This document shows positions 9,034 to 18,151 of a DNA stretch of 64,000 nucleotides, in pieces. Each line of letters opens with the position of its first letter. The stretch's first letter is position 1. The notes under the pieces are model-generated. The model ran no database searches and was not told where the DNA came from. It was given only the letters and a program-made list of their open reading frames with translations. This DNA is from Bdellovibrio bacteriovorus (GTDB lineage Bacteria; Bdellovibrionota; Bdellovibrionia; Bdellovibrionales; Bdellovibrionaceae): contig NZ_LUKE01000003.1 in the NCBI RefSeq assembly GCF_001592735.1, forward strand, positions 62,001-126,000. The letters are read 5' to 3'. Position numbers and translations under genes: made by a program.

Positions 9034-9157
9034 CCGTTGAAAACGGCCCATCTGACTGCGTTGTGCGGTCTCGCCTTGCTCTTCGCCGTACTTTAAGTAC
9101 GGCTCCGTGGCAGTCGAGATCCTCCGCCTTGCATCTGGGCCGTTTTGAACGGCCCTA
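9034..9157. repeat. Large imperfect palindrome, intergenic repeat family copy A
   Basis: The outer arms are GGCCGTTGAAAACGGCC and GGCCGTTTTGAACGGCC. Inside are CTGACTGCGTTG near the left end, CGCCTTGCATCTGG near the right end, and a central hairpin CCGTAC/GTACGG. Copy B at 14851-14947 shares the inner termini CTGACTGCGTTG and CGCCTTGCAT and also has a central hairpin. It sits between oppA and oppB, where it could trim or stabilise the oppA part of the transcript so that binding protein exceeds permease. Confidence 0.7.
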
Positions 9158-9165
9158 GATTTTAA

Positions 9166-10857
9166 CTAGTTTAAATTCCAGTCTTCGATATTGTTTGTTT
9201 CATAAAACTGGTGACCGGCCATTTTATAGTTTTTCAAATTAGCAGGTGAAACCGAGATGTCCGAACGATAGAACAAGGGCAATACCGGAACTTCGTCGGT
9301 GTACAGTTTTAGGATGTTGTGCACGATCTCTTCACGTTTTTTCGCGTTGAACTCAACATCCAAAGCATCCAGGTTTTTGTCCACTTCCGGGTTTTTCCAA
9401 CCGTGGAAGTTTTGTCCTGACCAACCGTTGTCTTTGGTCGGAATAGATTTAGATCCCACAGTTGAACGCGGGCTGTTTTCTGGGGAAGAAACCCAAGCGA
9501 ATAACGCCAAACCTTCAAACTTGCGTTTGGTCATGGTGTCACCAAAGAACACGCGTGCGGGTTCGTTCTTTACTAGAACTTCGATACCAGATTGTTTCCA
9601 CTGGTTTTGCAAATAAACTTGCACCAGCTCACGCGTTTTGTTTCCGGCTGTTGTTTGGAAGTTCAAAGACAAGCGTTTGCCGTCTTTAACACGGATGCCG
9701 TCAGCACCCATTTTCCAACCCGCTTCATCTAAAAGTTTTCCGGCGTTGCGTTTAGAATAAGGATATTTCGTGATGAATTTAGGGTCGGTCGTGAACCAAG
9801 GGTCTTTCGGGGAAACATTGTGAATCGCAACTTCTTGTTTGTTTTCAAAAAGAGCTTTCACTAAGTCTTCGCGGTTGATCGAAGTCAAAAGAGCTTTACG
9901 AACTTTCACGTCCGCTAAAATGGGATTATCCAACTTCAAATCAATGTGTTCGTAAGTCACTGAAGGCACGAAGTGAACGACGTAAGGAAGCTTTTCTGCT
10001 TTTACTTTTTTATCAAAAGCCAAAGCTTGGTCAAAATCCATTCCCAATGTCGAAATCATATCGATGGTGCCTGAACGTAAGTTTGCTTCCATCGTTCCCG
10101 TGTTAGGAATCAACTTTACGACCACTTTTTTGATGTTCGGTTGCTTCCCGTAAAACTGGGGATTGGGAGCAAACGCCACGTGAGATCCCAATTTGACGTC
10201 AGTGATTACGTAAGGACCGTTGTAAAGGCCTGGGTTGGTAGGGTTGCGCACGTAAGTAGAGTTCTTATCGTAACCTTCTTTTTGCTTCCCGTATTTTTCA
10301 AAGACAGGAAGTTCGAGGTGAGTGGGCACGGGGAAGAACTGTGCTAGTTGATAGAAATCCCATTTTGCTTTGTCGTAAGTAAAAGTGCATTTCTTAGGAT
10401 TTTTTGGATCAATGTCGATTTTCTCAACTTGAGTCCAATTTTCTTTTTCACCCACAGAAACGTTAGCACTGGTGGCGATTTTATGAGCCGTGATAAAGTC
10501 TTGGCAGATAACGGGTTTGCCGTCGCCCCATTTTGCGGCTTCAATGATTTCCCAGTTGGCTTGAACTTTCTTTTTGCCGCCGGCTTCGATGATTTTAGCC
10601 GTGCCTTTATCTAAGGAAGGAATTTCTTTAGCCAATTGCGTGACCCACTTTCCTTCAGGAGTCAAAACCACCAGCGAGCGTCCCACCATGCGGTACATAT
10701 AAACCGAAGCGGACATGGACATGATCAAAGGATTCAAAGTTTCGAATTCCTGAGAAATACCGATTTTAAGTTCTGCATTGGTCGGAGCGGCCATCCCTGG
10801 TGTCGCGAAACTCATCGCTAAACCAAGAGCAAGTCCGGTTGCCATTTTTTTCATCAT
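9166..10857 (-). CDS. oppA: Periplasmic peptide-binding protein of an ABC importer (SBP_bac_5 family)
   Basis: Captures peptides for the OppBC channel. The signal peptide covers residues 1-24 (MMKKMATGLALGLAMSFATP, cleaved after MAA) with no lipobox, so it is soluble. Family signatures include WGDGKPVICQDFITAHK, the VRKALLTSINREDLV helix and the C-terminal EEIVHNILKLYTDEVPVLPLFY. Length 563 matches OppA. AAGGAGTCCTCA precedes the ATG. In a predator this would feed on peptides released by secreted proteases, which is inference. Confidence 0.94.
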   Translation of the reverse strand: MMKKMATGLALGLAMSFATPGMAAPTNAELKIGISQEFETLNPLIMSMSASVYMYRMVGRSLVVLTPEGKWVTQLAKEIPSLDKGTAKIIEAGGKKKVQANWEIIEAAKWGDGKPVICQDFITAHKIATSANVSVGEKENWTQVEKIDIDPKNPKKCTFTYDKAKWDFYQLAQFFPVPTHLELPVFEKYGKQKEGYDKNSTYVRNPTNPGLYNGPYVITDVKLGSHVAFAPNPQFYGKQPNIKKVVVKLIPNTGTMEANLRSGTIDMISTLGMDFDQALAFDKKVKAEKLPYVVHFVPSVTYEHIDLKLDNPILADVKVRKALLTSINREDLVKALFENKQEVAIHNVSPKDPWFTTDPKFITKYPYSKRNAGKLLDEAGWKMGADGIRVKDGKRLSLNFQTTAGNKTRELVQVYLQNQWKQSGIEVLVKNEPARVFFGDTMTKRKFEGLALFAWVSSPENSPRSTVGSKSIPTKDNGWSGQNFHGWKNPEVDKNLDALDVEFNAKKREEIVHNILKLYTDEVPVLPLFYRSDISVSPANLKNYKMAGHQFYETNNIEDWNLN

Positions 10858-10912
10858 TGAGGACTCCTTCTAAAAGTAAAAAGTTAAAATAATAAACTAA
10901 AAAACCAAAAAA

Positions 10913-11899
10913 CTATTCAACTACAGCCGGGGCTTTTTCAAGCCAACACGCTTTTAGATGTCCACCACCGGTATTTTCTAAGACCGGAGTTTTCGTGGCA
11001 CACACATCCATCTTATAAGCACAGCGTGGATGGAACGAGCAACCCGACGGAGGATTGATCGGACTTGGCACCTCGCCGCCCAAAGAACGTTTGATCTTTT
11101 TCTTGCCTTGGCCCACCCGCGGAATCGCGCGGATCAGGGCTTGCGTGTACGGGTGCTGAGGATTTTTAAACAACTCATCGCGAGTCGCATTTTCAACGAT
11201 CTTACCTAGGTACATCACCGCAATGCGATCGCAGGTGTGCTCGATCACGGAAAGATCATGAGAAATAAAAATATAAGTTAAGCCCAGTTTGGTTTGCAGA
11301 TCTTTTAAAAGATTTAAGATCTGCGCCTGGATGGAAACGTCCAAGGCACTGACGGGCTCATCACAAATAATTAATTCCGGATTTAAAGCAATGGCGCGGG
11401 CGATACTGATGCGTTGACGTTGGCCGCCAGAAAATTCATGCGGATAACGATTCACATGGGCTTTACGTAACCCCACGAGCTCAATAAGTTCTAAGACGCG
11501 CGCATTGCGTTCTTCTGAAGTTCCTGAATTATGAATGTCCATCGGTTGACGGATGATTTGCCCGACAGTCATGCGCGGATCTAAAGAGGCATACGGATCT
11601 TGAAAGATCATCTGCATGTTTTTGCGTTTTTTACGAAGATCGCCCGATTTCATATTTAAGAAATCTTGGCCATCAAAAGTAATTTCGCCACCGGTGGGTT
11701 CGTAAAGACGAATCAGTGTGCGACCTAAAGTTGACTTGCCACAACCTGATTCTCCCACCAGGCCTAAAGTTTCACCCTTGCGCACGGTCAAAGAAACATC
11801 ATCCACGGCTTTCACGCTGCCCACTTCACGCATCAGAAGACCTTTGCGGATCGGGAAGTGCTTTTTAATATTTTTGGCTTCTAAAATGATTTCGTTCAT
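10913..11899 (-). CDS. oppF: Oligopeptide ABC transporter ATP-binding protein (OppF/DppF family)
   Basis: One of two ATPases energising the importer. Visible motifs: Walker [18 protein letters not shown] (near residue 50), Q-loop, signature [13 protein letters not shown], Walker [15 protein letters not shown] and the H-loop [12 protein letters not shown]. The C-terminal oligo_HPY extension carries [12 protein letters not shown], whose cysteines suit the Fe-S/zinc cluster known in this family. AAGGAC precedes the ATG. It lies between oppD and oppA in the operon. Confidence 0.95.
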   Translation of the reverse strand: MNEIILEAKNIKKHFPIRKGLLMREVGSVKAVDDVSLTVRKGETLGLVGESGCGKSTLGRTLIRLYEPTGGEITFDGQDFLNMKSGDLRKKRKNMQMIFQDPYASLDPRMTVGQIIRQPMDIHNSGTSEERNARVLELIELVGLRKAHVNRYPHEFSGGQRQRISIARAIALNPELIICDEPVSALDVSIQAQILNLLKDLQTKLGLTYIFISHDLSVIEHTCDRIAVMYLGKIVENATRDELFKNPQHPYTQALIRAIPRVGQGKKKIKRSLGGEVPSPINPPSGCSFHPRCAYKMDVCATKTPVLENTGGGHLKACWLEKAPAVVE

Positions 11900-11911
11900 A
11901 TCTTAGAGTCC

Positions 11912-12886
11912 TTATATTAGCGGGTTGAAGCAGGCGACCTGGTGGTCGGCGTTAGTACTTAATCGACGCATCGGGGGTTTGAGTGTTGCACACTCCGAAA
12001 CCGAACGAGGACAGCGATTCACAAAGGGACATCCTTTCGGAAGTTCAAAGGGAGCCGGCACACTGCCTTCAATGGTGTTGAGTCTTTTCACGCGCTCCCC
12101 AAATTTAGGACGAGAAGCAATCAAGGCCGCGGTGTAGGGGTGAGCGGGGTTTAAGAAAAGCTCTTGTGTCGGAGCCTTCTCACACATCTGGCCCCCGTAC
12201 ATCACTAAGACTTTGTCGGAGATTTCAGAAATAACACCCAAGTCATGCGTGATGAATTGAACTGTCATATTGAACTTTTCTTGCAAGTTTTGGATCAGCT
12301 CTAAGATTTGTGCTTGGATCGTCACGTCCAAAGCCGTTGTCGGCTCATCGGCAATCAAGAAAGTCGGATCACACGAAAGGGCCATCGCGATCATCGCCCG
12401 CTGTCTCATCCCGCCCGAAAGTTGATGCGGGTAATTTAAGTAGCGTTCTTCCGGGGAAGGAATCCCCACCAGGCTTAGCATTTCAATGGCGCGTTCTTTA
12501 GATTCTTTTTGCGAGCATTTTTTATGTCGCATAATCTGTTCATCCATTTGGCGGCCAATAGTCAAAACCGGATTTAAGGCCGTCATCGGTTCTTGAAAGA
12601 TCATCGCCATTTCGCCGCCACGAACATCCTGCATTTGGTCTTCGGACATCGCCAAGATATTGCGACCATTTAAAAGAACTTCACCGGCAGTGATGCGACC
12701 TGGTTTTTCAATCAAGCGCATCAGTGAATAAGACGTCACCGATTTTCCGCAGCCAGACTCACCAACAATACCCATGGTTTGGCCGCGGGCTATATCATAA
12801 GAAACATTGTTCACTGCACGCACCGGACCGGCGTTCGTCATAAACGTAGTTTCTAAATTCTTCACCTCAAGAACAGGACTTTGCAT
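11912..12886 (-). CDS. oppD: Oligopeptide ABC transporter ATP-binding protein (OppD/DppD family)
   Basis: Partner ATPase of OppF. It shows Walker [18 protein letters not shown], signature [15 protein letters not shown], Walker [16 protein letters not shown]-loop [10 protein letters not shown], and a C-terminal oligo_HPY region with [20 protein letters not shown] containing clustered cysteines. AAGGAAGCTT precedes the ATG. It starts 15 bp after the S49 protease gene ends, so the protease heads this transcript. Length 324 is normal. Confidence 0.95.
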   Translation of the reverse strand: MQSPVLEVKNLETTFMTNAGPVRAVNNVSYDIARGQTMGIVGESGCGKSVTSYSLMRLIEKPGRITAGEVLLNGRNILAMSEDQMQDVRGGEMAMIFQEPMTALNPVLTIGRQMDEQIMRHKKCSQKESKERAIEMLSLVGIPSPEERYLNYPHQLSGGMRQRAMIAMALSCDPTFLIADEPTTALDVTIQAQILELIQNLQEKFNMTVQFITHDLGVISEISDKVLVMYGGQMCEKAPTQELFLNPAHPYTAALIASRPKFGERVKRLNTIEGSVPAPFELPKGCPFVNRCPRSVSECATLKPPMRRLSTNADHQVACFNPLI

Positions 12887-12901
12887 AAGCTTCCTTACTT
12901 G

Positions 12902-13924
12902 TTAGATAAACCGACGTGATTCAAGTTCTTCCAGGGCGGAAATAGAGCCTTTTTTCAAAGCTTTTCCTAAAACACCGGTCAGCTTGTCACTCAAACTTTC
13001 ATGGTGCTTGTGCTTGATCTTAATAATTTGGTGCTTTTCCGAAAGTGCCATTAAGTACTCATCACTGGTGCGAATTTCATCCACCAAACCTTTGGTAATG
13101 GCTTGTTCGCCGTACCAATATTCGCCGGTGGCGACTTCCGCTAAATTCATATGCGGACGGTATTTTTGCACGAAAGATTTAAATAAAACGTGGGTGTCCT
13201 CAAGCTGCTCTTTGAATTTTTCCTCACCCTTCGGAGTGATTTCACCTAAAACACTCACGGTGCGTTTGTATTCCCCCGCGGTGTACTCTTTGTATTCCAC
13301 GTCATGCTTTTTTAAAACACGGTGGAAGTTGGGGACTTGCGCGACAACGCCGATAGATCCCACGATGGCAAAAGGAGCGGAAAGAATTTTATTAGCCGTA
13401 CAGGACATAAGGTAACCACCGCTGGCCGCCACTTTGTCGACGCAAACAGTCAGAGGAATCTGCTTTTCGCGCACGCGTAACAGCTGAGAAGCCGCTAAAC
13501 CGTAACCATGCACCATGCCACCCGGGCTTTCGATGCGCACGACAACTTCGTCTTGGGGCGTCGCTACGGTTAAAACCGCGGTGATTTCCTCACGTAAATC
13601 AGCCACCGCACTGGCTTTCACATCTCCTTCAAAGTCGATCAGGTAGATTTTGCGTTCCTCTGAACTTGAGTGTTTGTCTTGCTTTTTTTGCTCTTCTTTG
13701 AGGGATTTTTTTAAATTCTTTTTCTCGTTCTTGGTCAAAGTTTGAGATTTAAGAAGATTGCGGAAGTTCTTGTATTTCTTATGGATAAGTTCGACTTCGA
13801 TTTGATTTTTTGATCCGCTGGCACGGCTTGCCGCTATCGCGATGACGATGATAACCGTGATGATCGCAAACAGAATAAGAAAAGTCTCTGCTGCGAATAT
13901 TCCGATTGTTTGCCAGGCTTCCAT
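12902..13924 (-). CDS. sohB: SohB-like S49 family serine protease (signal peptide peptidase type)
   Basis: A membrane-anchored protease related to SohB/SppA, thought to clear signal peptides and membrane fragments. The ATG at 13924 is preferred (GGAG eight bases upstream). Residues 8-32 are a membrane anchor, followed by a Lys-rich coiled region (40-95) that resembles the SohB N-terminal domain. The S49 core follows: the RIESPGGMVHGYGLAA substrate loop, nucleophile serine in VAASGGYLMSC, and the general-base lysine later in the EYKEYTAGEYKR region. It heads the peptide-importer operon, which links peptide clearance and uptake. Confidence 0.88.
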   Translation of the reverse strand: MEAWQTIGIFAAETFLILFAIITVIIVIAIAASRASGSKNQIEVELIHKKYKNFRNLLKSQTLTKNEKKNLKKSLKEEQKKQDKHSSSEERKIYLIDFEGDVKASAVADLREEITAVLTVATPQDEVVVRIESPGGMVHGYGLAASQLLRVREKQIPLTVCVDKVAASGGYLMSCTANKILSAPFAIVGSIGVVAQVPNFHRVLKKHDVEYKEYTAGEYKRTVSVLGEITPKGEEKFKEQLEDTHVLFKSFVQKYRPHMNLAEVATGEYWYGEQAITKGLVDEIRTSDEYLMALSEKHQIIKIKHKHHESLSDKLTGVLGKALKKGSISALEELESRRFI

Positions 13925-14081
13925 CAAGATTCTCCGATCGTTCTTTAATCCTTCGCGCATCATCAGGCAGTACCTAATGAAAACGAACTGGGAATGAAGT
14001 TATTCAAGGAATGGACAAAGGTCGAGGATCTTTTTTTGTTTGCTCAAAAAAAACTCTGACTCTTGCTAAGCTGGTTTCAGA

Positions 14082-14843
14082 ATGAATCCGCGTTTCTCGC
14101 TCCCTCTTATTCTGATGGCCTTTTTGCTAAGCTTTTGGGGCTTAAATGCCACCGCTCAGGATTCCGAAGTAGACCGTCTCTCTGGTTTTGCTAAGCATCA
14201 AAAAGAAAACACTCAGTACGATAAAGCGCGCGAGCAGGGGGAAAGAGCTTTTCTCGAGGAAGAAGAGCAGTGGGAAAATAAAAAACAGCGTGCCCTTGAA
14301 GATCACAAAAAAGTATCTAAGCAAAGAGTCATGGATGACGACGGCCCTGAGGCGCAAGAAGACGCTGCGCAAAAGAGGAAGGCCGCTATTGCCTATGAAA
14401 AAGAAAAAGATTTGTATGCACAAAATCGCAAAAAGAAAAAATCTTTTGATCGCCAAGCATTGGGGCTTCCAACCGAACTGCAAGAGTTGGGTTTAGATCA
14501 AGAACGCCCTCGTTACGATTATCGCAAACGCGCTTCCTTTGGGGCGACGCCAAGATACGGCAAGAATATGCCAAGTTCGAGCGGTTCTTCTGGAGGCGGC
14601 TCTTTTGGCGGAGGCGGGGGAGGCGGTTCGCCTTCCAACTTCCCACCACCACCAAGTTTTGATGATTTTCAAGATGGTGGCTATTTGCCAGCGCCTACTT
14701 TGAACGATGATTATATGGGTGACATCCCACCGCCACCACCACCTCCTCCACCATTTGGCGGAGATACAGGTTTCCAAGGGGAAAGCGATTTCCCGCCGCC
14801 GCCTCCACCGCCATTTATGGGCGACGACGGCGGAGACTTTTAA
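14082..14843 (+). CDS. Secreted low-complexity protein with coiled coil, poly-Gly and poly-Pro tracts
   Basis: No family was recognised. A signal peptide covers residues 1-25 (ends NATAQ). Residues 28-130 are highly charged (Glu/Lys/Gln) and predicted coiled coil. Residues 165-190 are Ser/Gly-rich with a run of seven glycines. The C-terminal 60 residues hold two tracts of 7-9 prolines separated by Gly/Asp segments. Such Pro/Gly tails suggest an extended cell-wall or surface protein. No clear ribosome site is visible. The strong codon bias of the repeats produces long antisense frames that are not genes. Confidence 0.75.
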   Translation: MNPRFSLPLILMAFLLSFWGLNATAQDSEVDRLSGFAKHQKENTQYDKAREQGERAFLEEEEQWENKKQRALEDHKKVSKQRVMDDDGPEAQEDAAQKRKAAIAYEKEKDLYAQNRKKKKSFDRQALGLPTELQELGLDQERPRYDYRKRASFGATPRYGKNMPSSSGSSGGGSFGGGGGGGSPSNFPPPPSFDDFQDGGYLPAPTLNDDYMGDIPPPPPPPPPFGGDTGFQGESDFPPPPPPPFMGDDGGDF

Positions 14844-14850
14844 GCGGAGT

Positions 14851-14947
14851 CTTCTAAAACGCCAACTGACTGCGTTGCTTCCTCCTCGACGTGCTGATAG
14901 CACGCCTTCGTCGTTGCGCCTTGCATTTGGCGCTTTAGAAGGCTCCT
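14851..14947. repeat. Large imperfect palindrome, intergenic repeat family copy B
   Basis: The outer arms GGAGTCTTCTAAAACGCC and GGCGCTTTAGAAGGCTCC pair at 16 of 18 positions. The inner ends CTGACTGCGTTG and CGCCTTGCAT are shared with copy A at 9034-9157. The central hairpin is CGTGCTGATAGCACG. It directly follows the stop codon of the Pro-rich protein gene. Confidence 0.7.
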
Positions 14948-14972
14948 TGGTTTTGGATTTTACTTTTTCGCA

Positions 14973-15033
14973 GGCCTCCCTTTGGGAGGCTTCGCTGATT
15001 GCTTGCTTCCTTTGGGAAAGCTCGTTTTTTTTT
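14973..15033 (+). terminator. Two stacked hairpins with a T-run
   Basis: GCCTCCC-TTT-GGGAGGC (14974-14990) is followed by a second small hairpin (15005-15021) and a run of nine to ten T. It ends the transcript of the Pro-rich protein, and the convergent gene's stop codon lies in the T-run. Confidence 0.65.
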
Positions 15034-15742
15034 AGGATTCTTTTAGGAGTTCTTCGGTGGACAGGCCGGCGTAGTTTTTTATTCCTTTGAGTAGGTACAG
15101 GAATATTGCAATTAAGAAGATGATGGATGGAACCATGATGACGGCCATGGACCATGTGGTCATTTGCGCGATTTGCTCATTTAAGATGATCGACTGTGCT
15201 TCAGGTGTCAGGGCCGGATCGATGTTGATGAAAATTCTTTTGGCCAAGACGAAATTTAAGACGGCACTGAATGCAAAGGACATTGAAAGCAGCAGCGTGG
15301 CTTTTTTCATGTGTGCGTGGAACTCGGCCTTCTTGTCTTTTTCTTTCAAACGCTCTTCTAATAAATCCACTTTCATAAGCGCCGGATTTAAAAACAAGGT
15401 TTCGATAAAGGGTCTTTTGGTGAAGGCCGAACCCAACACGAAAAGTCCGACAAGGCAGGGAAAGGCCGCTTCTTTGACCGCGAACCAAAAGCCATTCAGC
15501 CCCATTAAAGCTAAGCCCCCAGTAAAAAGAACGTTTAATAGTCCTAAGACAGAAAACGCGTTTACTTTTCTTCTTTGAATAAGGTCATAGGCGCCATAGC
15601 CCAAGGGAAAAGCGAGGGCTAAAAGCAGGGCCGGAAACGGGCCGATAAATTTGCTGACTTTGTTTAAAATAAGAACGGGTAGGAGGATGTTAAAGATCAG
15701 GTTTAAAAAACCATTTTCTTGTTTAACTGGCTGTTGTGACAT
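15032..15742 (-). CDS. Six-helix inner-membrane protein, VC0807-like
   Basis: An integral membrane protein with about six predicted helices (residues 11-30, 35-50, 65-80, 90-103, 150-168, 195-220) and a charged cytoplasmic loop (residues 120-145, KVDLLEERLKEKDKK). The overall look, including the N-terminal LNLIFNILLPVLILNK and LIQRRKVNAFS, resembles the VC0807 family of unknown function. AAGGATAGGGG precedes the ATG. It is downstream of, and on the same strand as, an XRE regulator gene. Confidence 0.65.
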   Translation of the reverse strand: MSQQPVKQENGFLNLIFNILLPVLILNKVSKFIGPFPALLLALAFPLGYGAYDLIQRRKVNAFSVLGLLNVLFTGGLALMGLNGFWFAVKEAAFPCLVGLFVLGSAFTKRPFIETLFLNPALMKVDLLEERLKEKDKKAEFHAHMKKATLLLSMSFAFSAVLNFVLAKRIFINIDPALTPEAQSIILNEQIAQMTTWSMAVIMVPSIIFLIAIFLYLLKGIKNYAGLSTEELLKES

Positions 15743-15777
15743 CCCCTATCCTTGCTCAGGTTTGCAGGATCTGCAAA

Positions 15778-16056
15778 CTAAACGACTTTTTTTCCGTAAA
15801 ACTTGCGCTTCAAGTTAATTGTTACGCGAGCAATGGTCGAATCAAGAACCGCCTTCAGCATACTGTCAGGATTGATTTCGTACATGTCTGCCAGAATTTT
15901 TAATACGGAAACCGGGGGAGTTGATAGGCCGCGTTCCCAGTTAGAGATGAATTGAGATGTTGAATATCCCAACTTCTTTGCGACGTCGGCTTGAGATAGG
16001 CCGGCTGCGGAACGTTTTTCTTTTAAAAAGTTACCAAGCTGATTCTTTGAGTCCAT
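15778..16056 (-). CDS. XRE-family helix-turn-helix regulator
   Basis: A 92-residue DNA-binding protein. The HTH_3 domain covers residues 7-62: LGNFLKEKRSAAGLSQADVA, then the recognition helix region TSQFISNWERG and STPPVSVLKILADMYEI. The short basic tail has no sensor domain. It is clearly paralogous to the regulator at 17112-17387, sharing GYxTSQFISNWERGxSxPP. An inverted repeat (16085-16103) just upstream may be its own operator. Confidence 0.85.
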   Translation of the reverse strand: MDSKNQLGNFLKEKRSAAGLSQADVAKKLGYSTSQFISNWERGLSTPPVSVLKILADMYEINPDSMLKAVLDSTIARVTINLKRKFYGKKVV

Positions 16057-16084
16057 TGCGTCTTTTTCCTAAGTGAAATAATTT

Positions 16085-16103
16085 CGTGTTCCTAATAAAC
16101 ACG
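16085..16103. promoter_or_regulatory. Possible operator of the XRE regulator
   Basis: CGTGTT and AACACG form a perfect 6-bp inverted repeat with a 7-bp spacer, 29 bp before the regulator's start codon. Position and symmetry fit autoregulation. No second copy was found in front of the paralogue. Confidence 0.3.
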
Positions 16104-16162
16104 CACCTTTTGGAAAAATCCATAAGAATCTTTTGATAATCATTGCGACGCGAAATGCCTTT

Positions 16163-16315
16163 TTAAGGGGCGGCTTCTTCGGGAGAATCTTCGATAGTTC
16201 CCTCTGAAGTTCGTTTTACGCTGGGAATTTTCTTCTTATCGAAGGGATCGCTTTTTGCTGAGTTTCTTGATGATATATTCTTAGATTTTTTTTCCTTCAA
16301 AGATGGCTTGCTCAC
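16163..16315 (-). CDS. Small basic Lys/Ser-rich protein, 50 residues
   Basis: Not recognised as any family. It starts at the GTG at 16315, which has an ideal AAGGAGGT ribosome site six bases upstream, stronger than most in this window. The protein begins SKPSLKEKKSKNISSRN, continues with KSDPFDKKKIPSVKRTSEG, and ends in an acidic EDSPEEAAP tail. It is highly charged and probably disordered, with no signal peptide or membrane helix, so it is probably cytoplasmic and may bind nucleic acid or protein. It lies upstream of the XRE gene on the same strand, 106 bp away. Confidence 0.6.
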   Translation of the reverse strand: MSKPSLKEKKSKNISSRNSAKSDPFDKKKIPSVKRTSEGTIEDSPEEAAP

Positions 16316-16511
16316 TGAGGACCTCCTTTTTTATGAACAAAGTAAGTATCCTCCACCCCGAACAAGGAACGCTAGCATCGGTGGAAGTCCTCGGAAAAAT
16401 ACAGCAAAAATGAATGATGCAGCGAAGCGTAAGGACGAATGGAACTCACTTTCAGGTTGCCTAATGTTATCACCCGTTGCTGAAATAACATTTCCTGTTG
16501 GAGAGCAATAA

Positions 16512-16964
16512 ATGGAAAAAAACAAACCTGATGGTCGAAATCTTAAATCCCTTTTTGTGCGGCCCGGTGCTCAGTTCAAGATTTTCTTTTTAGCCGCGGG
16601 TTTGGGGCAGTTGATTCTAAGTTTGACCTTTATTAGTTACCTTTATTTCATTGATTATCTGATCACCAGCGGTTTTGAAATCAGCGGTACTGATCCGGGA
16701 AGCATGAGTTTTTTGGATTCTCTTTTTTGGATGCGTATTGTGATTGTTGTCATGACCGCCATCATCTTGGGCGTTTCATTTATTATTTTGACCTTAATGA
16801 CGTACCGTATTTACGGGCCGACAGTGCCTATCTTGCGTATGATTGAATCGTTAAAACAGGGCCAATATGGTCAAACCCGTCACTTGCGTAAATCCGATGA
16901 GCTTAAAAATGTGATGGAAGGTCTTAACGAACTTTCGATTGAACTGAAAAAGCGCCACCCGTAA
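16512..16964 (+). CDS. Two-helix membrane protein with HAMP-like linker
   Basis: A 150-residue protein with transmembrane helices at about residues 20-46 and 70-96, a short periplasmic loop between them, and a HAMP-like helix pair (YRIYGPTVPILRMIESLKQG to NELSIELKKR) at the C-terminus. There is no kinase, methyl-accepting or cyclase domain after the HAMP segment, so it resembles a truncated receptor or a stand-alone signal adaptor. GGAGAGCAATAA precedes the ATG. Confidence 0.7.
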   Translation: MEKNKPDGRNLKSLFVRPGAQFKIFFLAAGLGQLILSLTFISYLYFIDYLITSGFEISGTDPGSMSFLDSLFWMRIVIVVMTAIILGVSFIILTLMTYRIYGPTVPILRMIESLKQGQYGQTRHLRKSDELKNVMEGLNELSIELKKRHP

Positions 16965-17111
16965 GCGCTTCTCCCAATTAAACATGAATTTATTCTGATT
17001 TGCGGTCTCAAAAGTGGGGACGACATTGTCTATACTTCTGACAACCGAGTTATTAAAACAAGATCCTAAACAGTACTTGATTTTAAAGTGGCCATGGTTG
17101 ATTGTGGGGTT

Positions 17112-17387
17112 ATGAATCATACACTCGGAACGTTTTTATATGATAAGCGCATCGCCTCTGGATTGACTCAAAGCCAAGTCGCAAAAGAGCTTGGATATGG
17201 GACCTCTCAGTTTATTTCTAACTGGGAGCGCGGAATTTCCGCACCACCCATTGTGGCGATTGTGACATTATGTCGTCTGTATTCTGTCTCTCAAGAAGAA
17301 CTTTTTGAGTTGATCGTCAAAAGTTCTTTGGAAAGAACTGAAGCCAGCTTGCGTGCAGAGTTTCAGGCGAAAGTGAAATCAAAATGA
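17112..17387 (+). CDS. XRE-family helix-turn-helix regulator
   Basis: A 91-residue DNA-binding protein from the ATG at 17112, chosen because MNHTLGTFLYDKR then aligns with the start of the paralogue at 15778-16056; longer starts at 17088 or 17094 are possible. The HTH lies at residues 8-60 (GLTQSQVAKELGYGTSQF, NWERGISAPP). Its stop overlaps the start of the next gene (ATGA), so the two proteins are translationally coupled and probably act together. Confidence 0.85.
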   Translation: MNHTLGTFLYDKRIASGLTQSQVAKELGYGTSQFISNWERGISAPPIVAIVTLCRLYSVSQEELFELIVKSSLERTEASLRAEFQAKVKSK

Positions 17388-18151
17388 TCACCAACCCATT
17401 GGAAAAATCAGGCATGATGACAGAGACCACCGATTCTTTGGCAGAGCGTTTTTTAGGCCGGGCCATCCAGATCTCTCTTTTTGGCGCAGAAATTGGAATC
17501 AATATCACGCCGACCTACGATCCACGTATGTTGATTTTTCGTAATTTGTCCTTTGAAGAACAATTCAAAGCGGTTCAAAAAATTGAATTGAACTGCGAGA
17601 TTTTTTCTAGCATCGTTCGTGAAAAACAAGATTTGCGCAGCTCTTCTTCGGTGGTGTGGAAATCTATGAATTGTTTGGGGCTTCGTCCTCCGTCAGACTT
17701 CTTTGATAAGTTGACCGATGATGACGTGGTTCAAGTTTACTCTAAAGACAATGTTCATCGTTTTTCCAATCTAAAATTTTTTGAAGTTTGTAGTTACACG
17801 CTAGAACATATTTATGCTTTGCCATGGGATGTGTTGTGGAAACGTGATGAAGAAGATACGAAGTATCTTCTTAACTGCGTTGCCGAGGTTCTAGGTTCAG
17901 ATGCTAAAACGACGCATGTGTTTCATCAGCCACCTCATAGGACTCTCGAGGCTTCATCGGTATTTCGTTATGAAGCTTTATATGCGCTTAAATGTATTGC
18001 GCCGCTTTTTGATCGCGTGACAGGTGAAAGATGTGGATTTATCGTGCGCGAATCTGCGGAATTATTAAATAGACATACGCCCCTCGAAGAAGAGCGTATG
18101 CTTCATGAATACGAAGCCCGGAATAAGGCTCCGGCATTAACTTTACTTTAA
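17384..18151 (+). CDS. Conserved-looking protein coupled to an XRE regulator, function unknown
   Basis: 255 residues, soluble, no signal peptide, no recognised domain. It begins inside the stop of the HTH gene (ATGA overlap). It contains a mixed alpha/beta pattern with many aromatic residues, a His-rich spot HVFHQPPHR near residue 185 and a C-terminal acidic helix. The pairing suggests a sensor or co-regulator for the HTH protein. Its end overlaps by 4 bp the convergent diiron-oxidase gene, whose operon is a natural candidate target. This function is inference from position only. Confidence 0.6.
   Translation: MITNPLEKSGMMTETTDSLAERFLGRAIQISLFGAEIGINITPTYDPRMLIFRNLSFEEQFKAVQKIELNCEIFSSIVREKQDLRSSSSVVWKSMNCLGLRPPSDFFDKLTDDDVVQVYSKDNVHRFSNLKFFEVCSYTLEHIYALPWDVLWKRDEEDTKYLLNCVAEVLGSDAKTTHVFHQPPHRTLEASSVFRYEALYALKCIAPLFDRVTGERCGFIVRESAELLNRHTPLEEERMLHEYEARNKAPALTLL

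Noticed and set aside
14493-15155. 220-codon frame antisense to the Pro/Gly-rich gene
   Set aside because: Arg/Trp-rich composition is an artefact of the complementary Pro/Gly codons; it also spans the palindrome and terminator.
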